Notes under the pieces: model-generated
The model's database searches: none
What the model was told of the DNA's origin: nothing
Seen by the model: the letters and a program-made list of their open reading frames with translations, nothing else
NCBI GenBank assembly: GCA_934317845.1
Contig: CAKRES010000005.1
Location: forward strand, 100,008-164,007
Direction of reading: 5' to 3'
DNA length: 64,000 nucleotides
Source: an uncultured Lachnospiraceae bacterium
GTDB lineage: Bacteria > Bacillota > Clostridia > Lachnospirales > Lachnospiraceae
Program-made: the position numbers and the translations under genes
Shown: piece by piece, positions 44,541 through 53,471 of the stretch
Numbering within the stretch: position 1 is the first letter of the stretch
Layout of the letters: each line of letters opens with the position of its first letter

Positions 44541-45578
44541 TTATTCTGCGCGTGACATTGCTTCTTTGTAATCATGTGTATCCACAAAGATCTCGTGCTT
44601 CCACGGATTGGTCTTTGCTGCATGTGCTTTCTTTAAAATGTAAGCAAAAACGAATACATTGACTACAATAGAAACGACAGAGATCAATCCCTGTGCAGTC
44701 GGATTTGCTACCGTTGGCATTGCGCTTCCCATTGCTGCTGCAATTCCACCTTCTCCGTAAACAGAAGTGACCGTGGTGAAACGGCTCGCATCCTGAAACA
44801 GTGGGAATACCTGTGCAAACATACACCACAGAGCCAGCGTATTGGCACGGTTCTGGATCCATCCACCCTTGTTCCAAAGTGCTGCGGCAAATGTTGGTGC
44901 CAGAAGCAGTGCAAGACCACAATACCAGGAATGTGTTGGAAGATTCAGATAGGTGTACTGGAAGTTCCAGATATCATATGCCAGTACATATACCCAGATC
45001 ATATCCGGCCAGAGCATATCCTTCTTATCCTTAGAAGAGTAAATACCCCACCAGCCAGTCATACAGAAGATATTAAACAGTCCGGCCAGACCATTCAATA
45101 CATTCCACCAGCCTCCATAAAGCCACACACCCTCGGAAGACAGCCACCAGCCGCCTGCCAAAGAACCTGCACGGATCGCAGATTCAAAGTCAGATGCTAC
45201 CGCGATCAGAATGTTGATCGCCACAATGACAAATGGAAATACTTTAAATGCATGTGATCTGCCAAGCTTGCCCCAGTGATACTTTAAAATCATGAAGCCG
45301 ATACATCCTGCTGTTGCCGCATACAACTTTGCATAATGGAACCAGCTGTTCATATGTACATAGGTGTCATTATTGAGTGCCCACTTTGCGCCCGATGCGG
45401 CTCCCACATAGATCGCAATAAAGTAAATGGTGAGTGCTGCCGGAATTACCAGAAAACAGGCGATACCTCCTGCCTTCGACCGACGGGCTACCTCATTCAT
45501 GATCACCAGTCCTGCAAATACCATCAGCCAGCCAAGTAACTGCCAGCCTGCTTTGTCTCCGTAAATTTGAAAGAACAT
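44541..45578 (-). CDS. Polytopic membrane protein, DUF5692-like
   Basis: A 345-residue integral membrane protein with about ten hydrophobic segments, rich in tryptophan (WWLSSEGVWLYGGWWNVLNG) and tyrosine. No catalytic or transport motif is recognised; the sequence resembles the uncharacterised family DUF5692 as I recall it. It is the last gene of the hyp operon, 26 bp after hypA, so a link to nickel or to the flavoprotein's electron flow is possible. This is inference from position only. Confidence 0.65.
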   Translation of the reverse strand: MFFQIYGDKAGWQLLGWLMVFAGLVIMNEVARRSKAGGIACFLVIPAALTIYFIAIYVGAASGAKWALNNDTYVHMNSWFHYAKLYAATAGCIGFMILKYHWGKLGRSHAFKVFPFVIVAINILIAVASDFESAIRAGSLAGGWWLSSEGVWLYGGWWNVLNGLAGLFNIFCMTGWWGIYSSKDKKDMLWPDMIWVYVLAYDIWNFQYTYLNLPTHSWYCGLALLLAPTFAAALWNKGGWIQNRANTLALWCMFAQVFPLFQDASRFTTVTSVYGEGGIAAAMGSAMPTVANPTAQGLISVVSIVVNVFVFAYILKKAHAAKTNPWKHEIFVDTHDYKEAMSRAE

Positions 45579-45604
45579 AACAATCCCTCCTTCTCTTTCT
45601 TGGT

Positions 45605-45949
45605 TTATTCTACCTCTATTTCCTTAATGTTGCATTCATTGCCTTTGATCAGATATGTGCGATCGCTGCCACAATGCGGACAAACCTTTCCATACGCTAC
45701 GGTAGGATAGGTTTTTTCACAGTCTTCGCAAAACGTAACCGCCGGCAATGTCTCCACAATAAGTTCTGCTTTGGTAAACAATGGTCGTTTCTTCGCCGCC
45801 CACGTCCAGCAGTTGGTCAGATATGACGGGATCACCGTCGATACCTCGCCAATCTCCAGCGTGACCTTGTTGATCTTTTCGACCTTGTTTTCTTTTGCTA
45901 CCTTTTCCAAATGATCCATAATATGAAAGGTTACTCCAAGTTCATGCAT
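45605..45949 (-). CDS. hypA: Nickel metallochaperone HypA
   Basis: Delivers nickel to a [NiFe] enzyme precursor together with HypB. It has 114 residues. The N-terminal MHEL places the nickel-binding His2, and the zinc site has two CXXC pairs in FCEDC and VCPHCGSD. The start ATG is 4 bp after the flavoprotein stop. No hydrogenase large subunit or hypCDEF gene is present in the window. Confidence 0.9.
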   Translation of the reverse strand: MHELGVTFHIMDHLEKVAKENKVEKINKVTLEIGEVSTVIPSYLTNCWTWAAKKRPLFTKAELIVETLPAVTFCEDCEKTYPTVAYGKVCPHCGSDRTYLIKGNECNIKEIEVE

Positions 45950-45953
45950 GTGA

Positions 45954-48746
45954 TCACTCCTGATTTTTCTTTTTGAATTTCACCTTGATCGACTGTTTCA
46001 CCATATTCGGTAAAATGTAGTGAAGCTTTTCTTCTGACGTGCGCATCACGGATGCTCCCGGTATGTCACGGTGCAGATGGATCGCATCAAACATACATCT
46101 GGTCGTACAGATGCCGCAGCCAATACATTTATTCGGGTCTACAACGGACGCTCCACAGGATAAGCAGCGGCTTGCTTCCTTCTTCACCTGCTCCTCACTA
46201 AGCGCATGGGACAGGTCTCTGAAGGTATGTGCCTGCTTCGCTTCATCGGCAGCTTCTGGTACCTGTCGTTTTTCTTTGTCATACTCCGGATAAGTAATAT
46301 TCTCTTTGTCAAGCTCTACAAAATCTCTCCGGTTTCTTCCGATTGTCAGCGTACAGTTCTCATGTACATACCGGTGCAGGGAAATCGCACCTTCCCTTCC
46401 GGCTGCAATCGCATCGATCGCAAATCTCGGCCCGGTTGCCACATCTCCACCGACAAATACATCCGGTCTTGATGTCTGGTATGTCAGACGGTTGGAAAGT
46501 ACCGTCTGGTTTGGACGGAGTGCTAAGGAAAGTTCTTCTCCAAGACCGTCCCATTTCACTGCCTGACCAACGGAAAAGATGACCTGCTTACAAGGGATCG
46601 TCATCAACTGCTCCTCCTCATACTCCGGAGCAAATCGTCCCTGCTCATCCAGTACGCGCACACACTTTTTCAGCACAATACCGGTTACTTCACCATTTTC
46701 TTCTAACACTTCTTTTGGTCCCCAGCCACAGTGTAAGGAAATGTGCTCCGCTTCTGCTTCCCGGATCTCCTCATCACTGGCCGGCATATGGTCTCTGTCT
46801 TCCAAGCAGACCATGGAAACTTTGGCATCCGTGCAGCGGGTACTGATCCGTGCCGCATCAATTGCTACATTTCCGCCACCGACAACGACAACATCTCCGT
46901 GAAGTGTATAAGCCTCTTTTGCTCCCGCCTCTCTTAAAAATTCTACAGCGGTCACGCAGCCTTTGGCATCCTGTCCGGCAATTCCCGGTTTTCTGCCTTC
47001 CTGACAGCCGATTGCCAGATAAAAGCCGGCATATCCCTGTTGCTTCAATTCTTCTATCGTAATATCTTTTCCAATCTCCACATTGCACCGGATTGTAACA
47101 CCGAGTGCCTTGATCACGTCGATCTCTGCTGCAAGCAGATCTTTTTCCAGCTTGTATGATGGAATTCCATAACGAAGCATTCCACCCGGTTCTGCATTTT
47201 TCTCAAAGATCGTCGGTGCATACCCCATCAAAGCTAAAAAGTAAGCACAGGAAAGTCCTGCAGGTCCCGCTCCGATGATCGCTATTTTTTCCGGAAATGC
47301 TCCCTTTAAGGAAGGAACCGTTTTCTTTGGAATATAGCGGGTATCCGCTGATAGATCACGCTCTGCCACAAAACGCTTGATGTCATCAATCGCGATCGCT
47401 TCATCAATCCCGGCTCTCGTACAGGCATCCTCACAGCGGCGGTTACAGACATGACCACATACAACCGGAAGCGGATTGTCCTGTTTGATCAGGGCTAATG
47501 CCTCCTCGTAACGTCCTTCTTTTGCCAGCTTTACATACCCCTGTACGGCGATGTGGGCAGGACATGCTGTCTTACAAGGAGCAGTTCCGGTATCATAACA
47601 GTTGATCCGGTTGACATCCCGGTAATTGTGCGTCCACATATGCTCGCCCCAGGGTTGCTCTGATGGAAGCGGCATCTTTGGATAGGTCACTTCACAGCCT
47701 TCCTTGTCGCAGAGCTTCTGTCCCAGCTTTACTGCACCTGCCGGACAGGATTCCACACATTTTCCACATGCCACACAGCTTTGCTTTTCCACCTTTGCCA
47801 CATATGCGGAGCGTGACATGTTCGGTGTATTAAATAACTGCGACGTCCGAAGGGCATAGCACACATTGACATTACAGTTACAGATGGCAAAGATCTTGTG
47901 CTTGCCATCGATATTCGTGATCTGATGTACGAATCCATTTTCCTCTGCTGCCTTGAAAATGTCCAATGCCTCATCCTTCGTAATATAGCGCCCATCCTTT
48001 TGTGTTTCTACTACATAGTCTGCCATATCACCGACGGCGATACACCATCCCTCCGGATCATCCGCACAGCCTTCCCCATGCGTCAGGCGGGAACGACGGC
48101 ACGAACATGGACTGGCTGCATACTTGCCCTCGTATTTGCTGAGCCAGTAGGAAATGTGTTCTAAATCGATGGATTCATTCTCCATTTCAATCGCCTTTTC
48201 CACCGGGATCACATGCATTCCGATTCCGGCTCCACCCTCTGGAACAAACGGTGTGATCTTCTCCAGCGGCAGTCTCGACATATGCTCAAAGAAAGTTCCC
48301 ATTTCCGGATTAGACTCCAGAATAGAGGCATTCATATTGAAAAATTCGGCACAGCCTGGCACATACATTGGAAGAACATACTGCTTGACATGCGCCTCAT
48401 TTTCATAGTTGTATTCAAGCAGTCCTTTTCTTGCCATTTCCTCCAAAAGTGCTTCGCACTGTTTCTCTTCCATTCCGGAAAGGGCAACGATCTCGGCTAA
48501 GGTTTTCGGTTTTCTCACTCCAAGCTTCAATGCCAGTTCCGCCTCTTCATCACTTAATACTCCGGCAAGTCCCCAGTATTCCGGGTCATTTCTGGTGATC
48601 TTTTTCAAGCCCAGCTTCTGCGGAATCCGGTCTGTGATCTTTTTGCCCAGCTTTGCGATTGGCTCCCGAAACGGCTCATCTTCCTTCGGTGTGTATTCCG
48701 GATACACATACTCTGGATATAACTCTTTGTCCAGTTCCTTTTTCAT
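45954..48746 (-). CDS. Large Fe-S flavoprotein: winged helix, ferredoxin and GltD-like oxidoreductase domains
   Basis: A 930-residue multidomain redox protein. Residues about 58-115 look like a winged helix (KTLAEIVALSGMEEKQCEAL). Residues 213-300 hold unusual cysteine motifs (PCSCRR, CNCNVNVC). A 4Fe-4S ferredoxin cluster follows (SCVACGKCVESCPAG), then a second cysteine region (CKTACPAH, CGHVCNRRCEDAC). The FAD site is IIGAGPAGLSCAYFLALMGY, and the NAD(P) site lies near VVVGGGNVAIDAAR, as in glutamate synthase small subunit. The C-terminus has a further cluster pair (CLSCG, CIGCGICTTRC). ATG 48746 is preferred because ATG 48752 is only one base from GGAG. Confidence 0.85.
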   Translation of the reverse strand: MKKELDKELYPEYVYPEYTPKEDEPFREPIAKLGKKITDRIPQKLGLKKITRNDPEYWGLAGVLSDEEAELALKLGVRKPKTLAEIVALSGMEEKQCEALLEEMARKGLLEYNYENEAHVKQYVLPMYVPGCAEFFNMNASILESNPEMGTFFEHMSRLPLEKITPFVPEGGAGIGMHVIPVEKAIEMENESIDLEHISYWLSKYEGKYAASPCSCRRSRLTHGEGCADDPEGWCIAVGDMADYVVETQKDGRYITKDEALDIFKAAEENGFVHQITNIDGKHKIFAICNCNVNVCYALRTSQLFNTPNMSRSAYVAKVEKQSCVACGKCVESCPAGAVKLGQKLCDKEGCEVTYPKMPLPSEQPWGEHMWTHNYRDVNRINCYDTGTAPCKTACPAHIAVQGYVKLAKEGRYEEALALIKQDNPLPVVCGHVCNRRCEDACTRAGIDEAIAIDDIKRFVAERDLSADTRYIPKKTVPSLKGAFPEKIAIIGAGPAGLSCAYFLALMGYAPTIFEKNAEPGGMLRYGIPSYKLEKDLLAAEIDVIKALGVTIRCNVEIGKDITIEELKQQGYAGFYLAIGCQEGRKPGIAGQDAKGCVTAVEFLREAGAKEAYTLHGDVVVVGGGNVAIDAARISTRCTDAKVSMVCLEDRDHMPASDEEIREAEAEHISLHCGWGPKEVLEENGEVTGIVLKKCVRVLDEQGRFAPEYEEEQLMTIPCKQVIFSVGQAVKWDGLGEELSLALRPNQTVLSNRLTYQTSRPDVFVGGDVATGPRFAIDAIAAGREGAISLHRYVHENCTLTIGRNRRDFVELDKENITYPEYDKEKRQVPEAADEAKQAHTFRDLSHALSEEQVKKEASRCLSCGASVVDPNKCIGCGICTTRCMFDAIHLHRDIPGASVMRTSEEKLHYILPNMVKQSIKVKFKKKNQE

Positions 48747-48769
48747 ACGCATTCTCCTTCCCCTTTATG

Positions 48770-49441
48770 TTACGCACGTTTCCAGCCTTTGACTGCTTCC
48801 TCCAGCCATGCTGCCCATTCCTTCATTCCCTCTCCTGTCTTTGCACTGATCGGGAAAATAAGTGCATTCTTATTTCTGCGATGGATCGCTTCCTTCACCC
48901 GTTCCATATCGAAATCAAAATATGGGAGTACATCGATCTTGTTGATCAGTACCACATCACAGATCTCAAACATCAATGGATACTTTAATGGTTTATCATC
49001 CCCCTCCGGAACAGAAAGGATCATCACGTTCTTTGCTGCACCGGTATCAAATTCTGCCGGGCAGACCAGATTTCCCACATTTTCCAAAATAGCAAGATCA
49101 AGGTCTGTCACATCCAATCCCTCGATGCCCTGTCTGGTCATATCCGCATCCAGATGGCACATGCCTCCGGTGTGAAGCTGGATCGATCTTACTCCTGTTT
49201 TGGCGATCGTTTTCGCATCTACATCGGAATCAATATCCGCTTCCATCACACCGATCGCAAGCTTATCCTTTAACAGCGAAAGTGTCTGTACCAGCGTCGT
49301 GGTTTTTCCTGCCCCCGGTGAGGACATCAGATTCAGTAAAAATACACCACGCTCCTTTAATTCCTGCCGCAGTGCATCCGCCTGACGGTCATTGTCTGCA
49401 AAGATACTCTCCTTGATCTCAAGCACTCTTACTTCACTCAT
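48770..49441 (-). CDS. hypB: Nickel-insertion GTPase HypB
   Basis: SIMIBI-class GTPase, 223 residues, that powers nickel delivery with HypA. The P-loop is SSPGAGKTT, switch motifs follow in EADIDSDVDAKTI, the metal site is the GGMCHLDADM segment, and NKIDVLP gives guanine specificity. It lacks the His-rich nickel-storage N-terminus of some homologues. It overlaps the TetR gene by 8 bp and precedes the flavoprotein by 23 bp. Confidence 0.95.
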   Translation of the reverse strand: MSEVRVLEIKESIFADNDRQADALRQELKERGVFLLNLMSSPGAGKTTTLVQTLSLLKDKLAIGVMEADIDSDVDAKTIAKTGVRSIQLHTGGMCHLDADMTRQGIEGLDVTDLDLAILENVGNLVCPAEFDTGAAKNVMILSVPEGDDKPLKYPLMFEICDVVLINKIDVLPYFDFDMERVKEAIHRRNKNALIFPISAKTGEGMKEWAAWLEEAVKGWKRA

Positions 49442-50009
49442 CCTGCTCCATCCCTTTCATAATAATATCGATCATCTGCTCTTTTCCCTGCTCATAGCTT
49501 AACTTGTTCTGATCCAGCACATCGCTCTCCAAAAAGCACTTCACGGTTCCTTTGATCATCGTCATCGCAACCGGAATGGAGATCTTTCGCAATACTCCTT
49601 CCTTCACGCCACGTCTGATATAGCGTTCTACCAGTGCCCATCCCTGATTGACAGATTCCATCAGGTAACGGTATTCCTTTGGATACTTCGCAGAAAGCTC
49701 ATACATCCGGCTTAAGCCAATGTTGTAATACTGAGTAGGCAGTGCGCAGAGCATCCGTTCAATCTTGCCTTTTAAATCTAAACTTTCGTCCGCCTCGATC
49801 TCTTCCTGCATGGCTTTAAAATCAGAGGCATAGCGGTCGGCAATCCCCTTTAATACCATCTGCTTGCTCTCCAGTACCGTGTAGATCGTCTTTTTACTGA
49901 TCCCAAGTTTTTTCGCCAGATCATTCATCGTAAACTTTAATCCCTGTTCTGTAAAGGAATCGATCGCAGCGTCTATAATCTGTTCGCATAACTGTTCTTC
50001 TTCGTCCAT
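49434..50009 (-). CDS. TetR/AcrR family regulator heading the hyp operon
   Basis: Repressor of 191 residues and first gene of the hyp operon. The helix-turn-helix is FTMNDLAKKLGISKKTIYTVL (about residues 26-46). The ligand domain has no recognisable subtype. ATG 50009 follows AGGAGG. It is read from a promoter at 50067-50095 that is followed at once by a long dyad, its probable operator. It overlaps hypB, so repressor, nickel chaperones and flavoprotein are made together. Confidence 0.88.
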   Translation of the reverse strand: MDEEEQLCEQIIDAAIDSFTEQGLKFTMNDLAKKLGISKKTIYTVLESKQMVLKGIADRYASDFKAMQEEIEADESLDLKGKIERMLCALPTQYYNIGLSRMYELSAKYPKEYRYLMESVNQGWALVERYIRRGVKEGVLRKISIPVAMTMIKGTVKCFLESDVLDQNKLSYEQGKEQMIDIIMKGMEQDE

Positions 50010-50026
50010 AGTTTCCTCCTAAAAAA

Positions 50027-50064
50027 AGGAAACCAAGAAACCGTTTTCGGTTTCCGGGTTTCCT
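50027..50064. promoter_or_regulatory. Dyad at the hyp operon start: operator and/or SpoU terminator
   Basis: AGGAAACC-aa-GAAACCG-tttt-CGGTTTC-cg-GGTTTCCT is a perfect dyad except for a 2-by-2 interruption. On the minus strand it is followed by TTTTTTT, as in a terminator for the SpoU-type gene ending at 50125. It also starts at the predicted first transcribed base of the TetR operon, where an operator would sit. It may do both jobs. Confidence 0.65.
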
Positions 50065-50066
50065 AT

Positions 50067-50095
50067 ATTTTACCATCTGGTATCAAAAGAGTCAA
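50067..50095 (-). promoter_or_regulatory. Promoter of the TetR-hyp operon
   Basis: TTGACT (50090-50095) and TAAAAT (50067-50072) with a 17-bp spacer on the minus strand. Confidence 0.7.
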
Positions 50096-50124
50096 TCTAA
50101 TTTTGCTGTTTTCTCCCCGGTTTT

Positions 50125-50940
50125 TCACCCTTTGGAAAGCTCCCAAAATGCCACTGCGCTGGCGGCTGCAACATTTAACGAATCCACTCCGTGTGCCATC
50201 GGAAGCTTCACCGTATAATCTGCCTGACGAATCGTTTCCGGTTTCAGGCCTTCTCCTTCCGTACCGAGTACGATCGCCAGTTTTTCTTCCTGCTTTAACC
50301 GCTCCTCCTTAATAGAAATGGAATCATCACAAAGTGCCATGGCAGCGATCTTAAATCCCTGCTCTTTCAAAAGCGAAAGACTCTGCTCCTCTCCCCTTTG
50401 CTTTGGAAGAAACGTCCACGGGATCTGAAATACCGTTCCCATACTGACACGGATCGAACGTCGATAGAGCGGATCGGCAGAGTCCTTTGTAAGCAGTACC
50501 GCATCCATGCCAAGTGCCGCTGCCGAGCGGAAGATCGCGCCCACATTGGTCGGATTGACCACATCCTCCAATACTGCTACACGCATCGCATGTGCGAGTA
50601 CCGCATCGACCGACGGCAGCTCTTTTCTGACCATCGCACTTAACATTCCCCGTGTCAGGGAAAAGCCTGTGATCTTTGTCAGCACATCAAAGGGGGCTGT
50701 ATAAACCGGCACATCCGTAAAACGGGAAGCCAGCTTTTGCTCCACCTCTTTGCCATCCTCCTCCATCAAAAAGGAGACCGGCTCATAACCGGCAGCAATC
50801 GCACGTTCAATTACAATCGGACTCTCCGCAATAAAAAGTCCCTGTTCAAAAAATGGGCGGTGCTTTAGCTGCGCCTCCTTTGTCCGGGCATAAAGATCCA
50901 ATGCCGGATCATGAAAATCCTTGATTTTTTGTACGTTCAA
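50125..50940 (-). CDS. SpoU-family RNA 2'-O-ribose methyltransferase
   Basis: Trefoil-knot methyltransferase of 271 residues that methylates a ribose in tRNA or rRNA using S-adenosylmethionine. Motif 1 is EDVVNPTNVGAIFRSAAALG, motif 2 is IVLGTEGEGL and motif 3 is MAHGVDSLNVAAASAVAFWEL. The N-terminal 100 residues form an RNA-binding L30-like domain. The target nucleotide cannot be told from sequence. It is monocistronic, between two terminators. Confidence 0.92.
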   Translation of the reverse strand: MNVQKIKDFHDPALDLYARTKEAQLKHRPFFEQGLFIAESPIVIERAIAAGYEPVSFLMEEDGKEVEQKLASRFTDVPVYTAPFDVLTKITGFSLTRGMLSAMVRKELPSVDAVLAHAMRVAVLEDVVNPTNVGAIFRSAAALGMDAVLLTKDSADPLYRRSIRVSMGTVFQIPWTFLPKQRGEEQSLSLLKEQGFKIAAMALCDDSISIKEERLKQEEKLAIVLGTEGEGLKPETIRQADYTVKLPMAHGVDSLNVAAASAVAFWELSKG

Positions 50941-51018
50941 AACAGCCTCCTTACCGATGATTTTGTTTTCTTTTACCTATCAAAAAAATACCATATTTAT
51001 AAGGTACTTGCAAGGAAA

Positions 51019-51042
51019 GGGGACTGTTTTGCAACAGTCCCC
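51019..51042. terminator. Hairpin in the gap before the SpoU gene
   Basis: GGGGACTGTT-ttgc-AACAGTCCCC is a perfect 10-bp stem; on the plus strand ACGGGGTTTTT follows. A second hairpin, ATCCACAAAT/ATTTGTGGGAT, lies at 51099-51127 without a T-run. Either could end the minus-strand transcript of the 74-residue protein gene. Confidence 0.5.
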
Positions 51043-51151
51043 ACGGGGTTTTTGTGATTATTTAAATGGTATCTGATAGAAATTGTCAAGCGCACATGAT
51101 CCACAAATCCAGAATGATTTGTGGGATTCCCGTACTTATTTTCAGTTGCCG

Positions 51152-51376
51152 TTACTTACTGAGTTTTCCCTGTGCCAGATCCGCCTCGGTCATATACTGG
51201 GTAGAAAATGCAGCATTACACTCTGCAATCTCTTTCGTTCCGTTGATATAATCTGCATAAAGATCCCACAGATCCATACCACCATCTGCGCCTAACCCAT
51301 CCTCGTCCGGCAGCCACTGTTTGATCAGTTCAATACGCTCCTGTTTTGTTGTGTCCTTGATCAATGTTGATTTCAT
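51152..51376 (-). CDS. Small conserved-looking acidic protein, 74 residues
   Basis: Hypothetical protein with a good AGGAGAG site before ATG 51376. It is acidic and helix-rich (ERIELIKQWLPDEDG, DLWDLYADYINGTKEIAECNAA) with no membrane segment. It follows the AIM24-type gene by 15 bp and is probably co-transcribed. I do not recognise the family. Confidence 0.6.
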   Translation of the reverse strand: MKSTLIKDTTKQERIELIKQWLPDEDGLGADGGMDLWDLYADYINGTKEIAECNAAFSTQYMTEADLAQGKLSK

Positions 51377-51391
51377 CTGTTTCTCTCCTTT

Positions 51392-52072
51392 TTAATCCGT
51401 ACGTGTTGGAATATAGGGACGGATGGAATTGGCTACCTGATAAGCAGGCATGGTCTGCAAAGAAATTGTTCCCGGGCCGGTCACTACAGTATTGAATAAT
51501 CCTTCGCCGCCAAGAAATACATTTTTTACCCCTTTTACCATCTGCACATCCATGGAACAGGTTGCAGACATCATTGCCAGATAACCGGTATCGATCACGA
51601 TCTGTTCTCCTGCCGCCAATTCTTTGGTTTCCACATAGCCATCGATCTCCAGAAATACAATGCCCTGTCCGGAAATCTTCTGCATAATGAATCCTTCCCC
51701 GCCAAAGAAACCGGAACCAAGCTTTTTCTGGAAAAAGATAGATACATCGACGCCCGGTGTTGCTGCTAAAAATGCAGACTTCTGACAAACGATCTCCTTC
51801 CCCGGCGCGATCTCGACCGCTAATATATTGCCCGGAAAGCTGGATGCAAATGCAATGATCCCGCTACTACCCATAGCAGTATATTTATTGTGAAATAACT
51901 TCTCCCCGGAAATGGCTTTGGAAAACATTTTTCCAATTCCTCCACCGGATGTTTCCATTTGCATATTGGCACTCATCCAGCTCATGGAACCACCCTCACA
52001 GATGATGCTTTCTCCGGCTTCCAATGTACACTCTACAACAGGAAGCGGACTTCCTTTTATTTCATATCTCAT
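51392..52072 (-). CDS. AIM24/TIGR00266 family protein
   Basis: A 226-residue protein of the glycine-rich beta-barrel family called AIM24 or TIGR00266; its biochemical role is unknown. Family features are ECTLEAGESIICEGGSMSWM near the start, the repeated Gly-Gly turns GFFGGEGFIMQKISGQG, and VFLGGEGLFNTVVTGPG. The internal near-repeat GGEG(F/L) marks two related halves. It is transcribed ahead of the 74-residue gene. Confidence 0.85.
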   Translation of the reverse strand: MRYEIKGSPLPVVECTLEAGESIICEGGSMSWMSANMQMETSGGGIGKMFSKAISGEKLFHNKYTAMGSSGIIAFASSFPGNILAVEIAPGKEIVCQKSAFLAATPGVDVSIFFQKKLGSGFFGGEGFIMQKISGQGIVFLEIDGYVETKELAAGEQIVIDTGYLAMMSATCSMDVQMVKGVKNVFLGGEGLFNTVVTGPGTISLQTMPAYQVANSIRPYIPTRTD

Positions 52073-52192
52073 GCGCTACACCCTCCTTATATATTCCTTC
52101 TTTTTGCAGCAAACTGCTGACGCTACGGGATACAACAACGTTCCTATCTTTTTATTATACAAAATCCGCTCCTCTTTTTCCACAAAAAAGTA

Positions 52193-53164
52193 TCAACTCT
52201 GCCCACCCTGCAGCAATGCCATTACCTCATCTATCGTTGGCATCACACGGATCGCTCCCTTTCTTGTTGTGATAATCGAGGCAGCTGCATTAGCCAACGT
52301 AAGCATTTCCTTTAACTGTGCCCCCGTCAGAATAAGACCATGCTCTAGTATATAATGGATCGCCATACCGCAAAAGGTGTCCCCGGCTCCCGTTGTTTCA
52401 ATCGTTGACTGTTGAACAAATCCCGGCACATCCACTCTGGTATCACCAAGATATGCTCTGCTTCCATCTTTTCCCAAGGTTAACAGCAATAATTTGATAT
52501 TTTTATATTGACTGCGGATCGCAGCAACTGCATCATCATAATTATCCTTTCCGGTAAACCACAATACTTCATTGTCCGAAATCTTCATCACGTCGCACAT
52601 CGACATTCCATACGCAATCATTTCCCTCGCCTTTTCCAGATCACTCCACAAGGATTCACGCAGATTTGGATCATAGGTAATAGTAAGCCCTGCTTCTTTG
52701 GCAAGCTTCAGTGCATATTTTGTTGCCTCCCTGCAAGGTTCCGCTGTCATAGAAAGTGATCCAAAATGAAAAACCTTCGCATTTTTAAACCAGTCCGGAA
52801 CAATGTCCTTGCTCGATAACATCATGTCAGCTCCCGGATTTCTGTAAAAAGCAAATTCCCGGTCTCCATCCGGCAATGTATGTACAAATGCCAGTGTCGT
52901 ATGTACATCCTCTGTTTTAACAAGCCCATCGGTCTTAATACCTACTTCTAAAAGTGCCTCTTCTAATTGCGTTCCAAAGCTGTCCTTTCCCACCTTTCCA
53001 ATAAACATGGTCTTTTTTCCCATACGGCAAAGCATCGAAAGTACATTGGCAGGAGCACCACCCGGATTGGCCTCCAAAATCGGATTTCCCTGTTCGCTAT
53101 GTCCATTTTCCGTAAAATCAATCAATAATTCGCCCAAGGCGATCACATCGTAGTTTGGCATCAT
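52193..53164 (-). CDS. PfkB-family sugar kinase, probable fructokinase
   Basis: Ribokinase-fold kinase of 323 residues, likely phosphorylating fructose. The PfkB signature 1 is NPGGAPANVLSMLCRMGKK, and signature 2 with the catalytic Asp is TIETTGAGDTFCGMAIHY (GAGD). GELLIDFTE at the N-terminus is typical of fructokinases. Two adjacent ATG codons (53164 and 53161) both suit the GGGAGAG site; the first is given. No sucrose or PTS genes are near. Confidence 0.88.
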   Translation of the reverse strand: MMPNYDVIALGELLIDFTENGHSEQGNPILEANPGGAPANVLSMLCRMGKKTMFIGKVGKDSFGTQLEEALLEVGIKTDGLVKTEDVHTTLAFVHTLPDGDREFAFYRNPGADMMLSSKDIVPDWFKNAKVFHFGSLSMTAEPCREATKYALKLAKEAGLTITYDPNLRESLWSDLEKAREMIAYGMSMCDVMKISDNEVLWFTGKDNYDDAVAAIRSQYKNIKLLLLTLGKDGSRAYLGDTRVDVPGFVQQSTIETTGAGDTFCGMAIHYILEHGLILTGAQLKEMLTLANAAASIITTRKGAIRVMPTIDEVMALLQGGQS

Positions 53165-53301
53165 TATTCTCTCCCATCTTTTCTTTTGTTTCTTTGCATT
53201 TCGCATTTTTTCTTTACTGTAACGGAACAAATCCAAAAAGTCAACTACACACATAGTTTATGTTACATCCACCACCAAATATGATACAATGTGCGTAAGC
53301 A

Positions 53302-53430
53302 GTGAGCCATGCCGAAAAAACGAGAATATGTGCGAGGGCTTGCACTATGCACCTATTGTCGTTTTTTTACGATAGGGCGATTGCCCGTCAGGGAAAGAAA
53401 GCTTCGCTTTCTTTTCCTTGCATGGCTCAC
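53302..53430. repeat. Large palindromic element upstream of the PPK2 gene
   Basis: Outer arms GTGAGCCATGC and GCATGGCTCAC are perfect. Inside lie CTATTGTCG/CGATAG with a T-rich loop, and AAAGAAAGC/GCTTTCTTT. The layout of an outer stem with two inner hairpins recalls the elements at 13.6 and 28.7 kb, but the sequence is not clearly homologous. It fills most of the 307-bp gap between the divergent kinase genes. Confidence 0.55.
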
Positions 53431-53471
53431 GAATGGGCAAATGATCCGATCATAAGAAGGGAGTGTTTTTT

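Noticed and set aside
44541..50009. Hydrogenase gene cluster
   Set aside because: No large subunit with L1/L2 cysteine motifs, no small subunit and no hypCDEF; only hypA and hypB are present.
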